NCBI GenBank assembly: GCA_902783775.1
Contig: CACZSI010000077.1
Span: 1 to 35,548 of the forward strand
Direction: 5' to 3'
DNA length: 35,548 nucleotides
Source: an uncultured Lachnospiraceae bacterium
GTDB taxonomy: Bacteria; Bacillota; Clostridia; Lachnospirales; Lachnospiraceae
Of the stretch, positions 16,133-25,028 are shown in pieces. Under the pieces are notes generated by a model. The model was not told where the DNA came from. It ran no database searches and worked only from the letters and a program-made list of their open reading frames with translations. The position numbers and the translations under genes were made by a program. The number at the start of each line of letters is the position of its first letter. The first letter of the stretch is position 1.

Positions 16133-17313
16133 AAACCACAATAAGTGAATATTTTTTTAGTATAAGCTATTTTTTCATTGGAGATATTTAGGCTGTCCTT
16201 AATATCTTCAATGTTTTTTTTGCCCTTTTTAGCTCTAGCCACATTAAGCTTTATCCAATAAGGAATAAGCTTTAATTTTTCTTTTTCAAAGTCAATGCCA
16301 TAGTAATTACCCATGGTGGTAGCACCTGGGAACACTCGCTTTAAAATATTTTGTTTCTTTAAAAACATATGATTTGCGTAGCGCTGCTTTTTATTGCCGA
16401 AAGCACCTGTGGTGATAATAAATCTGGTTAAATTAAGAGTGGCATTGTCGATTTTTTTAATGTCATTCTCATACCAATAATCTATTAGACCCATTATTCT
16501 TAAATAAAATTTTTCTATGTGCAATTCCTTTAAGGTAGAGTGGACATAGGAAAAATCAAAATCAGAATTTTTAGAAAAATGCTTATATATCACGTAAGTA
16601 TCCACGATATGGCGAAGGCCAATGCCACCGTTTATAAAATGTTTAGCCATGTGAATAATGTGATAAATAAAAAAGTCCTCATCTCTCATTTTATATTCAC
16701 CGCTCTGCCCTACTTTAATAAGACGAGACCAGATAGTGGAGAGATATTTATACCAAAGGCGATATCCGCTGTCCACAAGTGAACTTTGTAATTCCACAAT
16801 TAATCCTAAATTCTTACTTTTAAAAATAAATTCTTTAGGTTTATTTTCTACTATTTCGTAATCTAACTTGTTAAATAAAATAACTGCTTCATTGTCAGGA
16901 ATATTACGATATAAAATATCGGTATCACCCATGTGTCTCATAGTAGGATCCGGATAGAAATGTCTAGACACGGAACCTTTTAAAAGACAATAGTTAATAG
17001 GACTATCATGAGCCTCAACTCTTAGCTTATCTAAAAATTCCATTCTATTTATGTTATCTAGCACTGCCTTTTTATAAACTATCTTATAGTAGTCATAGTA
17101 TGGAATGTTTTTAGCTAAATCATTAGGTAGTAACTTTATGTAATTAAAGATAAGACCGTCGATTTTATTAAGGGTGGTCAATCTCTTTACAATATTCCAA
17201 TTAACATCTTTGTACTCTTTAAATAAAGCTATAGCATCAGTAGATACATCAACTTCTGCTATAGCATATTTAGTCATTTTAATAACAAATTCGATTTCTG
17301 ATTGATATTTCAT
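16114..17313 (-). CDS. Nucleotidyltransferase-fold protein (NTP_transf_5 type)
   Basis: A 399-residue protein whose central segment NYCLLKGSVSRHFYPDP followed by RHMGDTDILY is the signature of the uncharacterised nucleotidyltransferase group (PF14907-like): a G-S motif, then a catalytic-type D-x-D (MGDTDIL). Later helical blocks (DEDFFIYHIIHMAKHFINGGIGLRH) also match this group. Members occur beside polysaccharide and stress loci; the substrate is not known. It starts at the ATG at 17313 with GGAGG (on the minus strand) close upstream and lies 31 nt after the Lrp-type gene, so the two probably form an operon. Its stop overlaps the end of the convergent VanZ gene. Confidence 0.85.
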   Translation of the reverse strand: MKYQSEIEFVIKMTKYAIAEVDVSTDAIALFKEYKDVNWNIVKRLTTLNKIDGLIFNYIKLLPNDLAKNIPYYDYYKIVYKKAVLDNINRMEFLDKLRVEAHDSPINYCLLKGSVSRHFYPDPTMRHMGDTDILYRNIPDNEAVILFNKLDYEIVENKPKEFIFKSKNLGLIVELQSSLVDSGYRLWYKYLSTIWSRLIKVGQSGEYKMRDEDFFIYHIIHMAKHFINGGIGLRHIVDTYVIYKHFSKNSDFDFSYVHSTLKELHIEKFYLRIMGLIDYWYENDIKKIDNATLNLTRFIITTGAFGNKKQRYANHMFLKKQNILKRVFPGATTMGNYYGIDFEKEKLKLIPYWIKLNVARAKKGKKNIEDIKDSLNISNEKIAYTKKIFTYCGLDDSLL

Positions 17314-17344
17314 AATTATCCTCCAAAAATCTTTGCTTAAAATA

Positions 17345-17797
17345 TTAATCCTCTGCTAGAGGAATGCCTCTATGGTCCACGGAAGTAGAAAAGACAATCT
17401 GTGTTTTAGTACTTCCAAAGCGCTGTAAATCGCCGATAAAGTAATCGAGTTCGTCAGTACTCTTAAACATTACTTCGATTAACATAGAGTAATCGCCGGT
17501 TACACAATCACATTCAATAACGTTATTGCACTCTTTGATGTATGGATAAAAATCCTGCTTCTGATCAGGCTTAACTTCTAAATTAATAAAAGCTTTAATA
17601 TGATAGCCTAGTGCAGCTGGATTAACTATCGCGTTATAGCCGGTAATTATTCCGTTTTTTTCGAGACGCTCGATTCTGGCAGATACAGCTGGGGATGATA
17701 AGAATACCTGATTAGCAATTGCCTTAAGGGGGGTTCTGGCGTTAGCATGGAGTATTCTAATTATCTGCTCATCGATGTGATCAAATTCATTTCTCAT
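17345..17797 (-). CDS. Lrp/AsnC-family transcriptional regulator
   Basis: A 150-residue regulator of standard length: N-terminal winged helix-turn-helix (IDEQIIRILHANARTPLKAIANQV, then SSPAVSARIERLEKNGIITGY) and C-terminal RAM ligand-binding domain (IKAFINLEVKPDQK ... VIECDCVTGDYSMLIEVMFKS). Family members sense amino acids and form octamers that wrap DNA at repeated sites. The start is an ATG at 17797 with AAAGGAGAAAC upstream. A perfect inverted repeat and further half-sites lie 50-115 nt upstream of the gene, consistent with autoregulation. Similar half-sites recur upstream of gltB, a known Lrp target in Escherichia coli, but the link here is only inferred. Confidence 0.95.
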   Translation of the reverse strand: MRNEFDHIDEQIIRILHANARTPLKAIANQVFLSSPAVSARIERLEKNGIITGYNAIVNPAALGYHIKAFINLEVKPDQKQDFYPYIKECNNVIECDCVTGDYSMLIEVMFKSTDELDYFIGDLQRFGSTKTQIVFSTSVDHRGIPLAED

Positions 17798-17846
17798 AAG
17801 TTTCTCCTTTCATAATTTTCAGTCCAATTGGGCTTTAATTATATAA

Positions 17847-17911
17847 ATTTAAGTTAAAGGTACTTAAATCTTAATAAAATTAAGTATATATAATTAAAAA
17901 GCCACTTAAAT
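17847..17911. promoter_or_regulatory. Cluster of ATTTAAGT/ACTTAAAT half-sites (candidate Lrp-family operator)
   Basis: ATTTAAGT (17847-17854) and ACTTAAAT (17862-17869) form a perfect 8-bp inverted repeat with a 7-nt spacer. AATTAAGT (17878-17885) and ACTTAAAT (17904-17911) repeat the pattern at 15-26 bp steps. This occupies the promoter-proximal side of the 378-base gap between the Lrp gene and the secreted protein at 18176. The tract is AT-rich, so chance contributes. Confidence 0.5.
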
Positions 17912-18006
17912 TATACCATAACTTGAATAAAAAAACACGCTATGTACACCGAATGGACACAATTACTCTTTATGATGGTAACAAGAATAATTAAAAGGGG
18001 GAAAAG

Positions 18007-18052
18007 AAGCACTTATATGTCAATGAAAAATGGCATATAAGTGCTTTTTTAG
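18007..18052 (+). terminator. Strong orphan intrinsic terminator
   Basis: AAGCACTTATATG (18007-18019) pairs perfectly with CATATAAGTGCTT (18034-18046), extended by three more pairs, then a run of six T. No plus-strand gene precedes it; the nearest gene on the left points away. It lies upstream of the promoter at 18066, so it may end a short transcript starting in the gap. Confidence 0.85.
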
Positions 18053-18065
18053 TGAAATTAAAACC

Positions 18066-18094
18066 TTGAGAATACTTAAGAAATAAATTATACT
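18066..18094 (+). promoter_or_regulatory. Sigma-A promoter for the secreted Big2 protein
   Basis: TTGAGA (18066-18071), 17-nt spacer, TATACT (18089-18094). It leaves a 5' leader of about 75 nt ending in the ribosome site GGAGGTGA. Confidence 0.7.
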
Positions 18095-18175
18095 TATATT
18101 ATAAAAAGTGCGGAAAAAATTGAATATTATTTTCATGATCACGAACGGAGAAAATATAAAGATGGAGGTGAGATT

Positions 18176-19306
18176 ATGAAAAAAATCATTGCAGTATTAT
18201 TGACTTTAGTGATGGCGTTTTCAATGACGTATATCACACCAGTTGAAGCTGAGACTTTTAAGTATCAGATGCAGTTAGGTAAGCAGTACAGCGGAAAGCT
18301 AGAGGGTAGTGTTCTTTATTATATGAAAGTATATGACTATGCCGAGTATAACTTTACTGTAAGTAAGGCTACCAATATTAAGGTGGAGGTTAAGTACAGT
18401 GGCGATAGCTGTTCTTATAACCTAAAATCCGGTTCTAGCTATTACAGTACTGATTCTAAGGGTGCAGCATATTTACAGCCGGGAAGCTACACTTTAGAAA
18501 TTAAAGGATATGCAGCTACTTACACAGCTAAGGTTTCAGATATTGGTGTGGGAAGCGTTAAGTTTAACAAGTCATCAGCTACACTTAAGGAGGGAACTAG
18601 AATTCCATTTACTTATACCTGCTCTTATGAACAGGCTAGAAAGGATATAAGTATAACTAATTCTAAACAGAAAGTATCCACAGCCTCATTGAGTGTTAAC
18701 AGCGATGGAACAGGATATGTGTATATGTCTCCTAAATTTATCGGAAAGACTGTTGTTACTCTTAAATTAAAAGGTGGCAATACATCTAAGTTTACAGCCT
18801 ACTTAAGAAACGGTTTTTGGTTTGTAGCTAAGGGCAATAAATCTAAAATGCCTAAACCTGTAGGATTTAAGAAACTTAAATGGAAGAGCTCTAAGAAGAA
18901 GGTAGTTACCATCAATAAAAAGACAGGAAAGATAAAAGCTAAAAAAGGTGGAAGAGTTACCATTACCGCTAAAAAAGGTAAACAGAAATTTACTATTAAA
19001 TTAGTGGTTACAGACTACATTAAACTAGCTAAGAAGACATACCGTGAGATTAGGGATACAGTTAATAATCCTGATAAACTAAAAATATATAATGTTTATA
19101 AAGGATACAGCAAACAGATTTATACTAACGGAGCAAAGATTCCGGTAGTAATGATTGACTTTGGAAGCACTAACGATTTCGGAGCCATGACTAGAAAGAA
19201 AATAATGGCTTATTATGATGAAGTTCACGAGGCTAGATTTATATCAGTAAGCAATGCAAATAATATTATTTCTAAAAAATCAATTAAGAAAAGTAAGATT
19301 AAATAG
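18176..19306 (+). CDS. Secreted protein with PPC-like beta domain and Big2 domain
   Basis: A 376-residue protein with a signal peptide ending near TPVEA (residue 25). Residues about 30-105 look like a bacterial pre-peptidase C-terminal (PPC)-type beta sandwich (KLEGSVLYYMKVYDYAEYNFTV .. LQPGSYTLEIKG). A Big2-like domain follows near 235-280 (LKWKSSKKKVVTINKKTG, KAKKGGRVTITA). The last 100 residues hold a short compact segment of unknown type and a basic tail ending KKSIKKSKIK. No catalytic motif is seen. It has a perfect ribosome site (GGAGGTGAG) and is followed 13 nt later by another secreted protein, so the two form an operon. A surface or wall-associated role is inferred. Confidence 0.82.
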   Translation: MKKIIAVLLTLVMAFSMTYITPVEAETFKYQMQLGKQYSGKLEGSVLYYMKVYDYAEYNFTVSKATNIKVEVKYSGDSCSYNLKSGSSYYSTDSKGAAYLQPGSYTLEIKGYAATYTAKVSDIGVGSVKFNKSSATLKEGTRIPFTYTCSYEQARKDISITNSKQKVSTASLSVNSDGTGYVYMSPKFIGKTVVTLKLKGGNTSKFTAYLRNGFWFVAKGNKSKMPKPVGFKKLKWKSSKKKVVTINKKTGKIKAKKGGRVTITAKKGKQKFTIKLVVTDYIKLAKKTYREIRDTVNNPDKLKIYNVYKGYSKQIYTNGAKIPVVMIDFGSTNDFGAMTRKKIMAYYDEVHEARFISVSNANNIISKKSIKKSKIK

Positions 19307-19319
19307 TAGGGGAGAGTGA

Positions 19320-20717
19320 ATGCTTATGAGTAATATAAAAAAAATAATAGCATGTTTATTAGCGGTAATGTTATGCACCACTTTAGTTAATTATTCTACA
19401 TTGAAGGTAATGGCTATGCAGGAAATCAAAATGAACATTGATGGCTTTTCCATAATATTCTATGATGATGATGGACAGGGACATGGTTCATTGTGGATTA
19501 TGGGCTATAGCGGAACCGATACAGAAGTGACATTGCCTACTATAATTAATTACAATGGGAAAACTTATAGTGGCTCAGGTTGCGTAGCAGCAGATGCATT
19601 TAAAAATAATTCTACAGTTAAGAAAATTATAGTTCCTGACGGATATGATTGTATCCAGGAGAATGCATTTTATGGATGTAGCTCTCTAGAGGAAGTAATA
19701 GTGGGGGATTCCAATATTAAAGATTACGGTGTTTACATTGACAGTAATGCGTTTGCTAATTGTCCTAAACTAAAAACATATAGATTTGGTATGAACGCTG
19801 TAGAAATCTATGACTCTAACCTAGATTTAGGTATTGGAAAAGATGCCAACGACATGATTTATCCAGGTGTTACTGCCTATGTAAAGAAGGGTAGTGAAAT
19901 GGATAGTTACTTACAGAAGAAGAATAATCAGTCCAATGGCAATAAGATTACTATTGTATATCAGGATAATCCGGCATCAGCAGCTAAGGTAGAATACACT
20001 ATCCCAAATAACAATAAAAATAAGGATAGTGGTAAGGATTCAAATGATGACACATCAGGCGGAAAGAAAACTAAGTTTAGTCCAGGCCAGCCATACAGTG
20101 ATGCTGACAAGGCTATCACAGCATATAAGAGCGAGGCAGATTTAGACGGTTCTGTATTTAATATTCTTCAGCTAAAGGTTAAGAAGGCTACTAAGAAATC
20201 TATTAAGATAGGTTGGAAGAAAGCTAATAAGGCAGTTAAGTATGTAGTTTATGGAAATGCCTGTGGAAAGAAGAATAAATATGTTAAGTTAGCGACTGTT
20301 AAGGGAACATCAAAACAGTTTAAGAAGATTAAAAAGGCTAAACTTAAGAAAGCTAAATATTATAAATTCATTCTTGTGGCAATAGATAAGGACAATAAGA
20401 TTATTTCTACATCAAAGACAGTTCACATTGCTACAAAGGGTGGAAAGGTAGATAGTGCTAAGAAGGTTAAGGTTAAATCAGGCACTAAGGTAAAGATTAA
20501 AGTAGGTAAGACTTCTAAGATAAGTGCTAAGGAAGTGGCACCTGCTAAGAAGAAAATTAAAGTTCACAGAAAGCTAAGCTTTGAATCAACTAATGAGAAG
20601 GTAGCTACTGTGGATAAGAAAGGTAATATTAAAGGAGTGGCAGCAGGAAGTTGCGAGGTTTATGTTTATTCACAGTGCGGAATAAGTGCTAAAATTAATG
20701 TTACCATTCAAAAATAA
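19320..20717 (+). CDS. Secreted BspA-type leucine-rich repeat protein with lysine-rich and Big2 modules
   Basis: A 465-residue exported protein. After an N-terminal hydrophobic stretch (about 6-30) come BspA/TpLRR (LRR_5) units: VAADAFKNNSTVKKIIVPDG, IQENAFYGCSSLEEVIVGD, DSNAFANCPKLKTYRFG. A polar linker (about 220-260) leads to a Fn3-like Lys-rich domain (LKVKKATKKSIKIGWKKANKAVKYVVYG) and a final Big2-like domain (FESTNEKVATVDKKGNIKGVAAGSCEV). BspA repeats mediate adhesion in other bacteria. The ATG at 19320 sits 5 nt after AGGGGAG; an ATG at 19326 is the alternative. It is the second gene after the promoter at 18066. Ligand is unknown. Confidence 0.85.
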   Translation: MLMSNIKKIIACLLAVMLCTTLVNYSTLKVMAMQEIKMNIDGFSIIFYDDDGQGHGSLWIMGYSGTDTEVTLPTIINYNGKTYSGSGCVAADAFKNNSTVKKIIVPDGYDCIQENAFYGCSSLEEVIVGDSNIKDYGVYIDSNAFANCPKLKTYRFGMNAVEIYDSNLDLGIGKDANDMIYPGVTAYVKKGSEMDSYLQKKNNQSNGNKITIVYQDNPASAAKVEYTIPNNNKNKDSGKDSNDDTSGGKKTKFSPGQPYSDADKAITAYKSEADLDGSVFNILQLKVKKATKKSIKIGWKKANKAVKYVVYGNACGKKNKYVKLATVKGTSKQFKKIKKAKLKKAKYYKFILVAIDKDNKIISTSKTVHIATKGGKVDSAKKVKVKSGTKVKIKVGKTSKISAKEVAPAKKKIKVHRKLSFESTNEKVATVDKKGNIKGVAAGSCEVYVYSQCGISAKINVTIQK

Positions 20718-20727
20718 AGTAAATGGA

Positions 20728-20780
20728 TTATAAAATTAAGAGATTGGTTAAAATAATAAAGCCATTGATTAATTTTATAA
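20728..20780. repeat. Perfect 12-bp AT-rich inverted repeat
   Basis: TTATAAAATTAA (20728-20739) and TTAATTTTATAA (20769-20780) flank 29 nt, just after the leucine-rich repeat gene and upstream of the glnN promoter. There is no T tract after it, so it is either a poor terminator or an upstream regulatory element. Confidence 0.6.
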
Positions 20781-20797
20781 GGTTAAAGAAAAAACAG

Positions 20798-20826
20798 TTG
20801 ACAGTTGTCACTGGTCTATGTAAAAT
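20798..20826 (+). promoter_or_regulatory. glnN promoter with palindrome over the -35 box
   Basis: TTGACA (20798-20803), 17-nt spacer, TAAAAT (20821-20826). The -35 box lies inside TGACAGTTGTCA (20799-20810), two 5-bp arms around GT, a possible repressor site. Transcription would begin near 20833. Confidence 0.8.
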
Positions 20827-20840
20827 ACTGAGATATAAAG

Positions 20841-20885
20841 ACAAGGGCGTCTTAGAAGATTACTTCTAGGATGCCCTTTTCTTTT
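20841..20885 (+). terminator. Leader terminator (attenuator) before glnN
   Basis: GGGCGTCTTAGAAG (20845-20858) pairs with CTTCTAGGATGCCC (20863-20876) over 14 bp with an ATTA loop, followed by TTTTCTTTT. It sits about 10-15 nt after the predicted transcription start and about 65 nt before the glnN ATG, so it would stop most transcripts unless bypassed. Confidence 0.85.
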
Positions 20886-20949
20886 ACTTTCGCGAATGTA
20901 TGCATGCAACATATTTTAATAAATGCTAAGAATGAAAGGAGTTGGAATA

Positions 20950-23049
20950 ATGGAAAATACAAATATTCCAGAGTTGTTTGGCTCTCTTGTATTTGATGAC
21001 AAGGTAATGAGAGCTAGACTATCAGAAGAGGTTTATAGTTCACTTAAAAAGACAATGATTGAGAACACAAGATTAGATAACAGAGTAGCAGACGCAGTTG
21101 CTGAGGAGATGAAGAACTGGGCAGTTGAAAACGGAGCTACACATTATACACATTGGTTCCAGCCATTGACAGGAATAACAGCGGAGAAACATGATAGTTT
21201 TATCACACCATCACCTGATGGCGGAGTAATAATGGAATTCTCCGGAAAAGAATTAATAAAAGGAGAGCCTGATGCTTCATCATTCCCTTCAGGAGGACTA
21301 AGAGCAACTTTTGAGGCTAGAGGATATACAGCTTGGGATCCTACATCCTTCGCATTTATTAAGGAACACACATTATGCATACCTACAGCTTTCTGCTCAT
21401 ATTCAGGAGATGCATTAGATAAGAAGACACCACTTCTAAGATCAATGCAGGCACTTAATCGCCAGGCTAAGCGTATCTTAAAATTATTCGGAAACGACGT
21501 TAAATATGTAAGAACAAACGTAGGTCCTGAACAGGAATACTTCCTAGTAGATAAGGAAATGTTCGAAAAGAGACCTGACTTAATTTATACAGGAAGAACA
21601 TTATTTGGAGCAATGCCTCCTAAGGGACAGGAATTAGATGATCATTACTTTGGAATGATTAAGCCTAGAGTTTCAGCGTTTATGAAGGAATTAAACGATG
21701 AACTCTGGAAATTAGGAATCCTAGCTAAGACAGAGCATAACGAAGTGGCACCCGCACAGCACGAACTAGCACCTATCTTTTCTACAACAAATGTGGCTAC
21801 AGATAACAACCAGTTAACAATGGAAATTATGAAGAAGGTGGCTAGAAAACACGGAATGGTATGTTTATTACATGAGAAACCATTCGCAGGAGTTAACGGA
21901 TCAGGTAAGCATAATAACTGGTCTATCCAGACTGATGAAGGAGCTAACCTATTATCACCTGGTGAGACACCTGAAGAAAATGCACAGTTCTTATTATTCT
22001 TATGTGCAGTAATTCAGGCAGTGGATGATTATCAAGATCTACTTAGATTATCAGTAGCTACAGCAGGAAACGATCACAGATTAGGAGCTAACGAAGCACC
22101 ACCTGCTATCATCTCAGTATTCTTAGGAGATGAATTAACAGCTATTTTAAATGCTATTAAGAACGACACACCATATGAGGGAACTAAGAAAATAACAATG
22201 AAATTAGGAGTTCACTCATTACCTAGATTTTCAAGAGATACAACAGATAGAAATAGAACATCACCATTTGCCTTCACTGGAAACAAGTTTGAGTTTAGAT
22301 CACTTGGTTCATCAAACAGTATTGCATGTTCTAACATAATGTTAAATGCAGCAGTTGCTGAGAGCTTAAAGCAGTACGCTGACAGACTAGAAAATGCTAC
22401 AGACTTTGAGAATGAATTACATGAATTAATCAAAGAAATCATTAAGGGTCATGAGAGAATTATCTTCAATGGCAATGGTTACGGAGAAGAGTGGATTGAG
22501 GAAGCTACTAAGGTTAGAGGATTATCAAATCTTAAGACTACAGCAGATGCTATGCCACACTTATTAGACGAGCAGAACAAGACAATGCTTATGGAACATA
22601 AGGTATTCACAGAGTCAGAGTTACACTCAAGATGTGAAATTATGTTAGAAAACTACTGTAAGAGTGTTAACATTGAAGGACACACAATGGTGGATATGGT
22701 AAGAAAGAGCTATCTACCTTCTATTGAAGAGTACTTATATAGCTTAGCTAAGACTACATCCCTTAAGAAGTCAATCAATGAAAATGTTAAATGTAATTAT
22801 GAAATTACAACATTGGAGAGACTATCAGAGTTATCAGACAATATCTTACAGGCTACACTAAAATTAGAGGATGACTTAACAGGTCTATTAGATAGTGAGA
22901 ACATCATCGAGACATCAGAGAAAGTAAGAGACGAAGTTTTACCAGCAATGGAAGAACTTAGAAAATATGTGGATGAGGCTGAGATGTTAACATCAGAGAA
23001 ATATTGGCCATATCCAAGTTACGGCAAATTATTATTTAGCGTTTATTAA
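20950..23049 (+). CDS. glnN: Glutamine synthetase type III
   Basis: This enzyme makes glutamine from glutamate, ammonium and ATP. At 699 residues it matches the GSIII family (about 700), not GSI or GSII. Signatures: [13 protein letters not shown] (metal-binding Glu), [28 protein letters not shown] (catalytic loop equivalent) and [15 protein letters not shown]. The start at 20950 follows GAAAGGAG (20934-20941); an in-frame ATG at 20923 has no ribosome site. It is separated from its promoter by the attenuator hairpin at 20845. Codon use in this and the following nitrogen genes is strongly biased (AGA, GGA, TTA, ACA), as expected for high expression. It is the first of five nitrogen genes, which end with pyrG. 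Confidence 0.97.
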   Translation: MENTNIPELFGSLVFDDKVMRARLSEEVYSSLKKTMIENTRLDNRVADAVAEEMKNWAVENGATHYTHWFQPLTGITAEKHDSFITPSPDGGVIMEFSGKELIKGEPDASSFPSGGLRATFEARGYTAWDPTSFAFIKEHTLCIPTAFCSYSGDALDKKTPLLRSMQALNRQAKRILKLFGNDVKYVRTNVGPEQEYFLVDKEMFEKRPDLIYTGRTLFGAMPPKGQELDDHYFGMIKPRVSAFMKELNDELWKLGILAKTEHNEVAPAQHELAPIFSTTNVATDNNQLTMEIMKKVARKHGMVCLLHEKPFAGVNGSGKHNNWSIQTDEGANLLSPGETPEENAQFLLFLCAVIQAVDDYQDLLRLSVATAGNDHRLGANEAPPAIISVFLGDELTAILNAIKNDTPYEGTKKITMKLGVHSLPRFSRDTTDRNRTSPFAFTGNKFEFRSLGSSNSIACSNIMLNAAVAESLKQYADRLENATDFENELHELIKEIIKGHERIIFNGNGYGEEWIEEATKVRGLSNLKTTADAMPHLLDEQNKTMLMEHKVFTESELHSRCEIMLENYCKSVNIEGHTMVDMVRKSYLPSIEEYLYSLAKTTSLKKSINENVKCNYEITTLERLSELSDNILQATLKLEDDLTGLLDSENIIETSEKVRDEVLPAMEELRKYVDEAEMLTSEKYWPYPSYGKLLFSVY

Positions 23050-23055
23050 AATGCG

Positions 23056-23069
23056 ACTAAATATAATTA
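23056..23069. promoter_or_regulatory. 14-mer shared between the amt and gltB upstream regions
   Basis: ACTAAATATAATTA lies a few bases after the glnN stop, upstream of amt, and is identical to 25101-25114 upstream of gltB. It contains TATAAT (23063-23068), so it may instead be a -10 box for amt; no matching -35 box is apparent. Confidence 0.35.
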
Positions 23070-23103
23070 TAAATATCTACAATTAATACAACTTATCTTT
23101 AAT

Positions 23104-23166
23104 CCCACAATGGCGTGGAGTAAAACTTACTATTAGTTTTTACCTCGACACATTGTGGGATTTTTC
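23104..23166 (+). terminator. Terminator hairpin between glnN and amt
   Basis: CCCACAATG (23104-23112) pairs with CATTGTGGG (23151-23159), with further pairing inside (GTAAAACT region with AGTTTTTAC), then five T. It lies 55 nt after glnN and 40 nt before amt. It can end the glnN transcript and also act as a leader attenuator for amt. Confidence 0.85.
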
Positions 23167-23204
23167 TATATAAATATAAATCGGCAAAAAAAGGAGGAGA
23201 ACTT

Positions 23205-24956
23205 ATGACAAAAGAGATTTTGGAGGCGGTTAACGGACAGGTATTTTCAGTATGGTTTTTGATTGGAGCGGCATTAGTATTTTGGATGCAGGCTGGTTTC
23301 GCTATGGTAGAAGCGGGATTTTCAAGAGCCAAAAACGCAGGTAACATCCTTATGAAGAACCTTATGGACTTCTGTATTGGATGTGCAATGTTTATTATAA
23401 TTGGATTTGGATTATTATTAGGTGAAGATTTATTTGGTTTTATAGGTAAACCAGGATTCGACATAATTTCTAACTATAAAAATTTTGATTGGTCTAATTT
23501 TGTTTTTAACTTAGTTTTCTGTGCTACTACAGCTACTATCGTATCAGGTGCTATGGCTGAGAGAACAAAATTCTTAAGTTATTGTGTATATTCAGGAGTA
23601 TTATCAGGACTTATTTATCCAATCGAGGCTCACTGGATTTGGGGTAACGGTTGGTTAGCGGCAAGAGGATTTCACGATTTCGCCGGTTCATGTGCTATCC
23701 ACATGGTAGGTGGTATTGCAGCTTTAGTAGGTGCTAAAATCGTAGGTGCCAGAATTGGAAAATTTGAGAAGAAAAAAGACAAGATTAAAGTAAATGCTAT
23801 CCCAGGTCACAATATTGTAATCGGTTGTTTAGGTGTATTCATTCTTTGGTTTGGATGGTACGGATTTAACGGTGCTGCATGTACTACACCAGATCAGTTA
23901 GCATCAGTATTCTTAACTACAACAGTAGCTCCAAGTATTGCCACAGTAGTATGTATGATTTTTACATGGATCAAATATGGAAAGCCTGACGTTTCAATGT
24001 GTCTTAACGCATCATTGGCAGGTCTTGTAGCTATCACAGCTGGTTGTGATGTAGTAGATGCATTTGGTGCAGTTATTATCGGTGCTGTAGCAGGATTATT
24101 AGTTTGCTTCGGTGTATGGTTCTTAGATTACAAGCTTCACATCGACGATCCTGTAGGTGCTGTAGCAGTTCATATGTTCAATGGTATTTGGGGAACAATA
24201 GCTGTAGGTTTATTTGCTACAACATCAGCTCCGGAAAACACACTTAAAGGTTTATTCTACGGTGGTGGAGTAAAATTACTAGGAATTCAGACACTTGGAG
24301 TAGTAACAGTAGGAGCTTGGACAGTAGTAACTATTACAGTAGTATTCTTAATTATTAAAGCTATCTTTGGATTAAGAGTAACAGAGGAAGAGGAAATCGA
24401 AGGATTAGACTTAAAGGAACATGGTTTAACATCAGCATATGCAGGATTCTCAATTGTAGATATCTCAGAGTCTGCATTGGAGATTAATGACAATACTAAT
24501 TTAGGAAATGATGATTATGAGACAGCTAGTCAGGCTATGAAGGATGCAGCTGTTAAGGTAGAAAATGTAGCTAAACAGGTTCAGGGAACTAGTCTTGAGA
24601 CTGGTATGAATAAGATTGTTATTATCACTAAGTTATCACGCTATGACAAGATTAAGAAAGCATTAAATGAGTTAGGTGTAACTGGTATTACAGTAACTCA
24701 GGTTAGTGGTTGTGGTATCCAGAAGGGTGCAGGACAGATGTATCGTGGAGTTGAGATGGACTTAACATTACTTCCTAAGATTAAGCTTGAGGTAGTAGTA
24801 AGTGATATACCTGTAGAGAAAGTAATTGAGACAGCTAAGAAAACACTTTACACAGGAAAAATCGGTGATGGTAAAATCTTCGTATATCCTGTTAGCAAGG
24901 TTATTAAAATCAGAACAGGCGAGGAAGATATCGATGCTCTACGTGACGTTGAGTAA
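23205..24956 (+). CDS. amt: Ammonium transporter fused to a P-II regulatory domain
   Basis: A 583-residue fusion. Residues 1 to about 400 are an Amt/Rh channel with 11 or so helices, the N-terminal AGFAMVEAGFSRAKNAGN signature, and both pore histidines (GSCAIHMVGG and AVAVHMFNGIWG). A hydrophilic linker (about 405-465) leads to a complete P-II domain (468-583). In P-II numbering Gln39, Lys58 and Lys90 (GKIGDGKIF) are kept, so ATP and 2-oxoglutarate binding looks intact, while Tyr51, the uridylylation site of proteobacterial P-II, is Met (MYRGVEM). Ammonium uptake would thus be gated in cis by ligands only. It has a strong ribosome site (AAAGGAGGAG) and lies between glnN and gltB. Confidence 0.95.
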   Translation: MTKEILEAVNGQVFSVWFLIGAALVFWMQAGFAMVEAGFSRAKNAGNILMKNLMDFCIGCAMFIIIGFGLLLGEDLFGFIGKPGFDIISNYKNFDWSNFVFNLVFCATTATIVSGAMAERTKFLSYCVYSGVLSGLIYPIEAHWIWGNGWLAARGFHDFAGSCAIHMVGGIAALVGAKIVGARIGKFEKKKDKIKVNAIPGHNIVIGCLGVFILWFGWYGFNGAACTTPDQLASVFLTTTVAPSIATVVCMIFTWIKYGKPDVSMCLNASLAGLVAITAGCDVVDAFGAVIIGAVAGLLVCFGVWFLDYKLHIDDPVGAVAVHMFNGIWGTIAVGLFATTSAPENTLKGLFYGGGVKLLGIQTLGVVTVGAWTVVTITVVFLIIKAIFGLRVTEEEEIEGLDLKEHGLTSAYAGFSIVDISESALEINDNTNLGNDDYETASQAMKDAAVKVENVAKQVQGTSLETGMNKIVIITKLSRYDKIKKALNELGVTGITVTQVSGCGIQKGAGQMYRGVEMDLTLLPKIKLEVVVSDIPVEKVIETAKKTLYTGKIGDGKIFVYPVSKVIKIRTGEEDIDALRDVE

Positions 24957-25028
24957 GTGTAAAATCGCAGTATAAATTAAAATTTAGTAAAGTAAATTAA
25001 TTAAAGATTGCTTTTTATAAGGTGATAT

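Noticed and set aside
18017-18040. Tiny leader peptide (MSMKNGI) inside the orphan hairpin
   Set aside because: The nearest purine-rich ribosome-like site is about 16 nt away and seven codons give no statistical support.
20841-20949. Glutamine riboswitch before glnN
   Set aside because: The known glutamine aptamers are cyanobacterial or phage-associated, and the leader is too short for one; only a single hairpin is visible.
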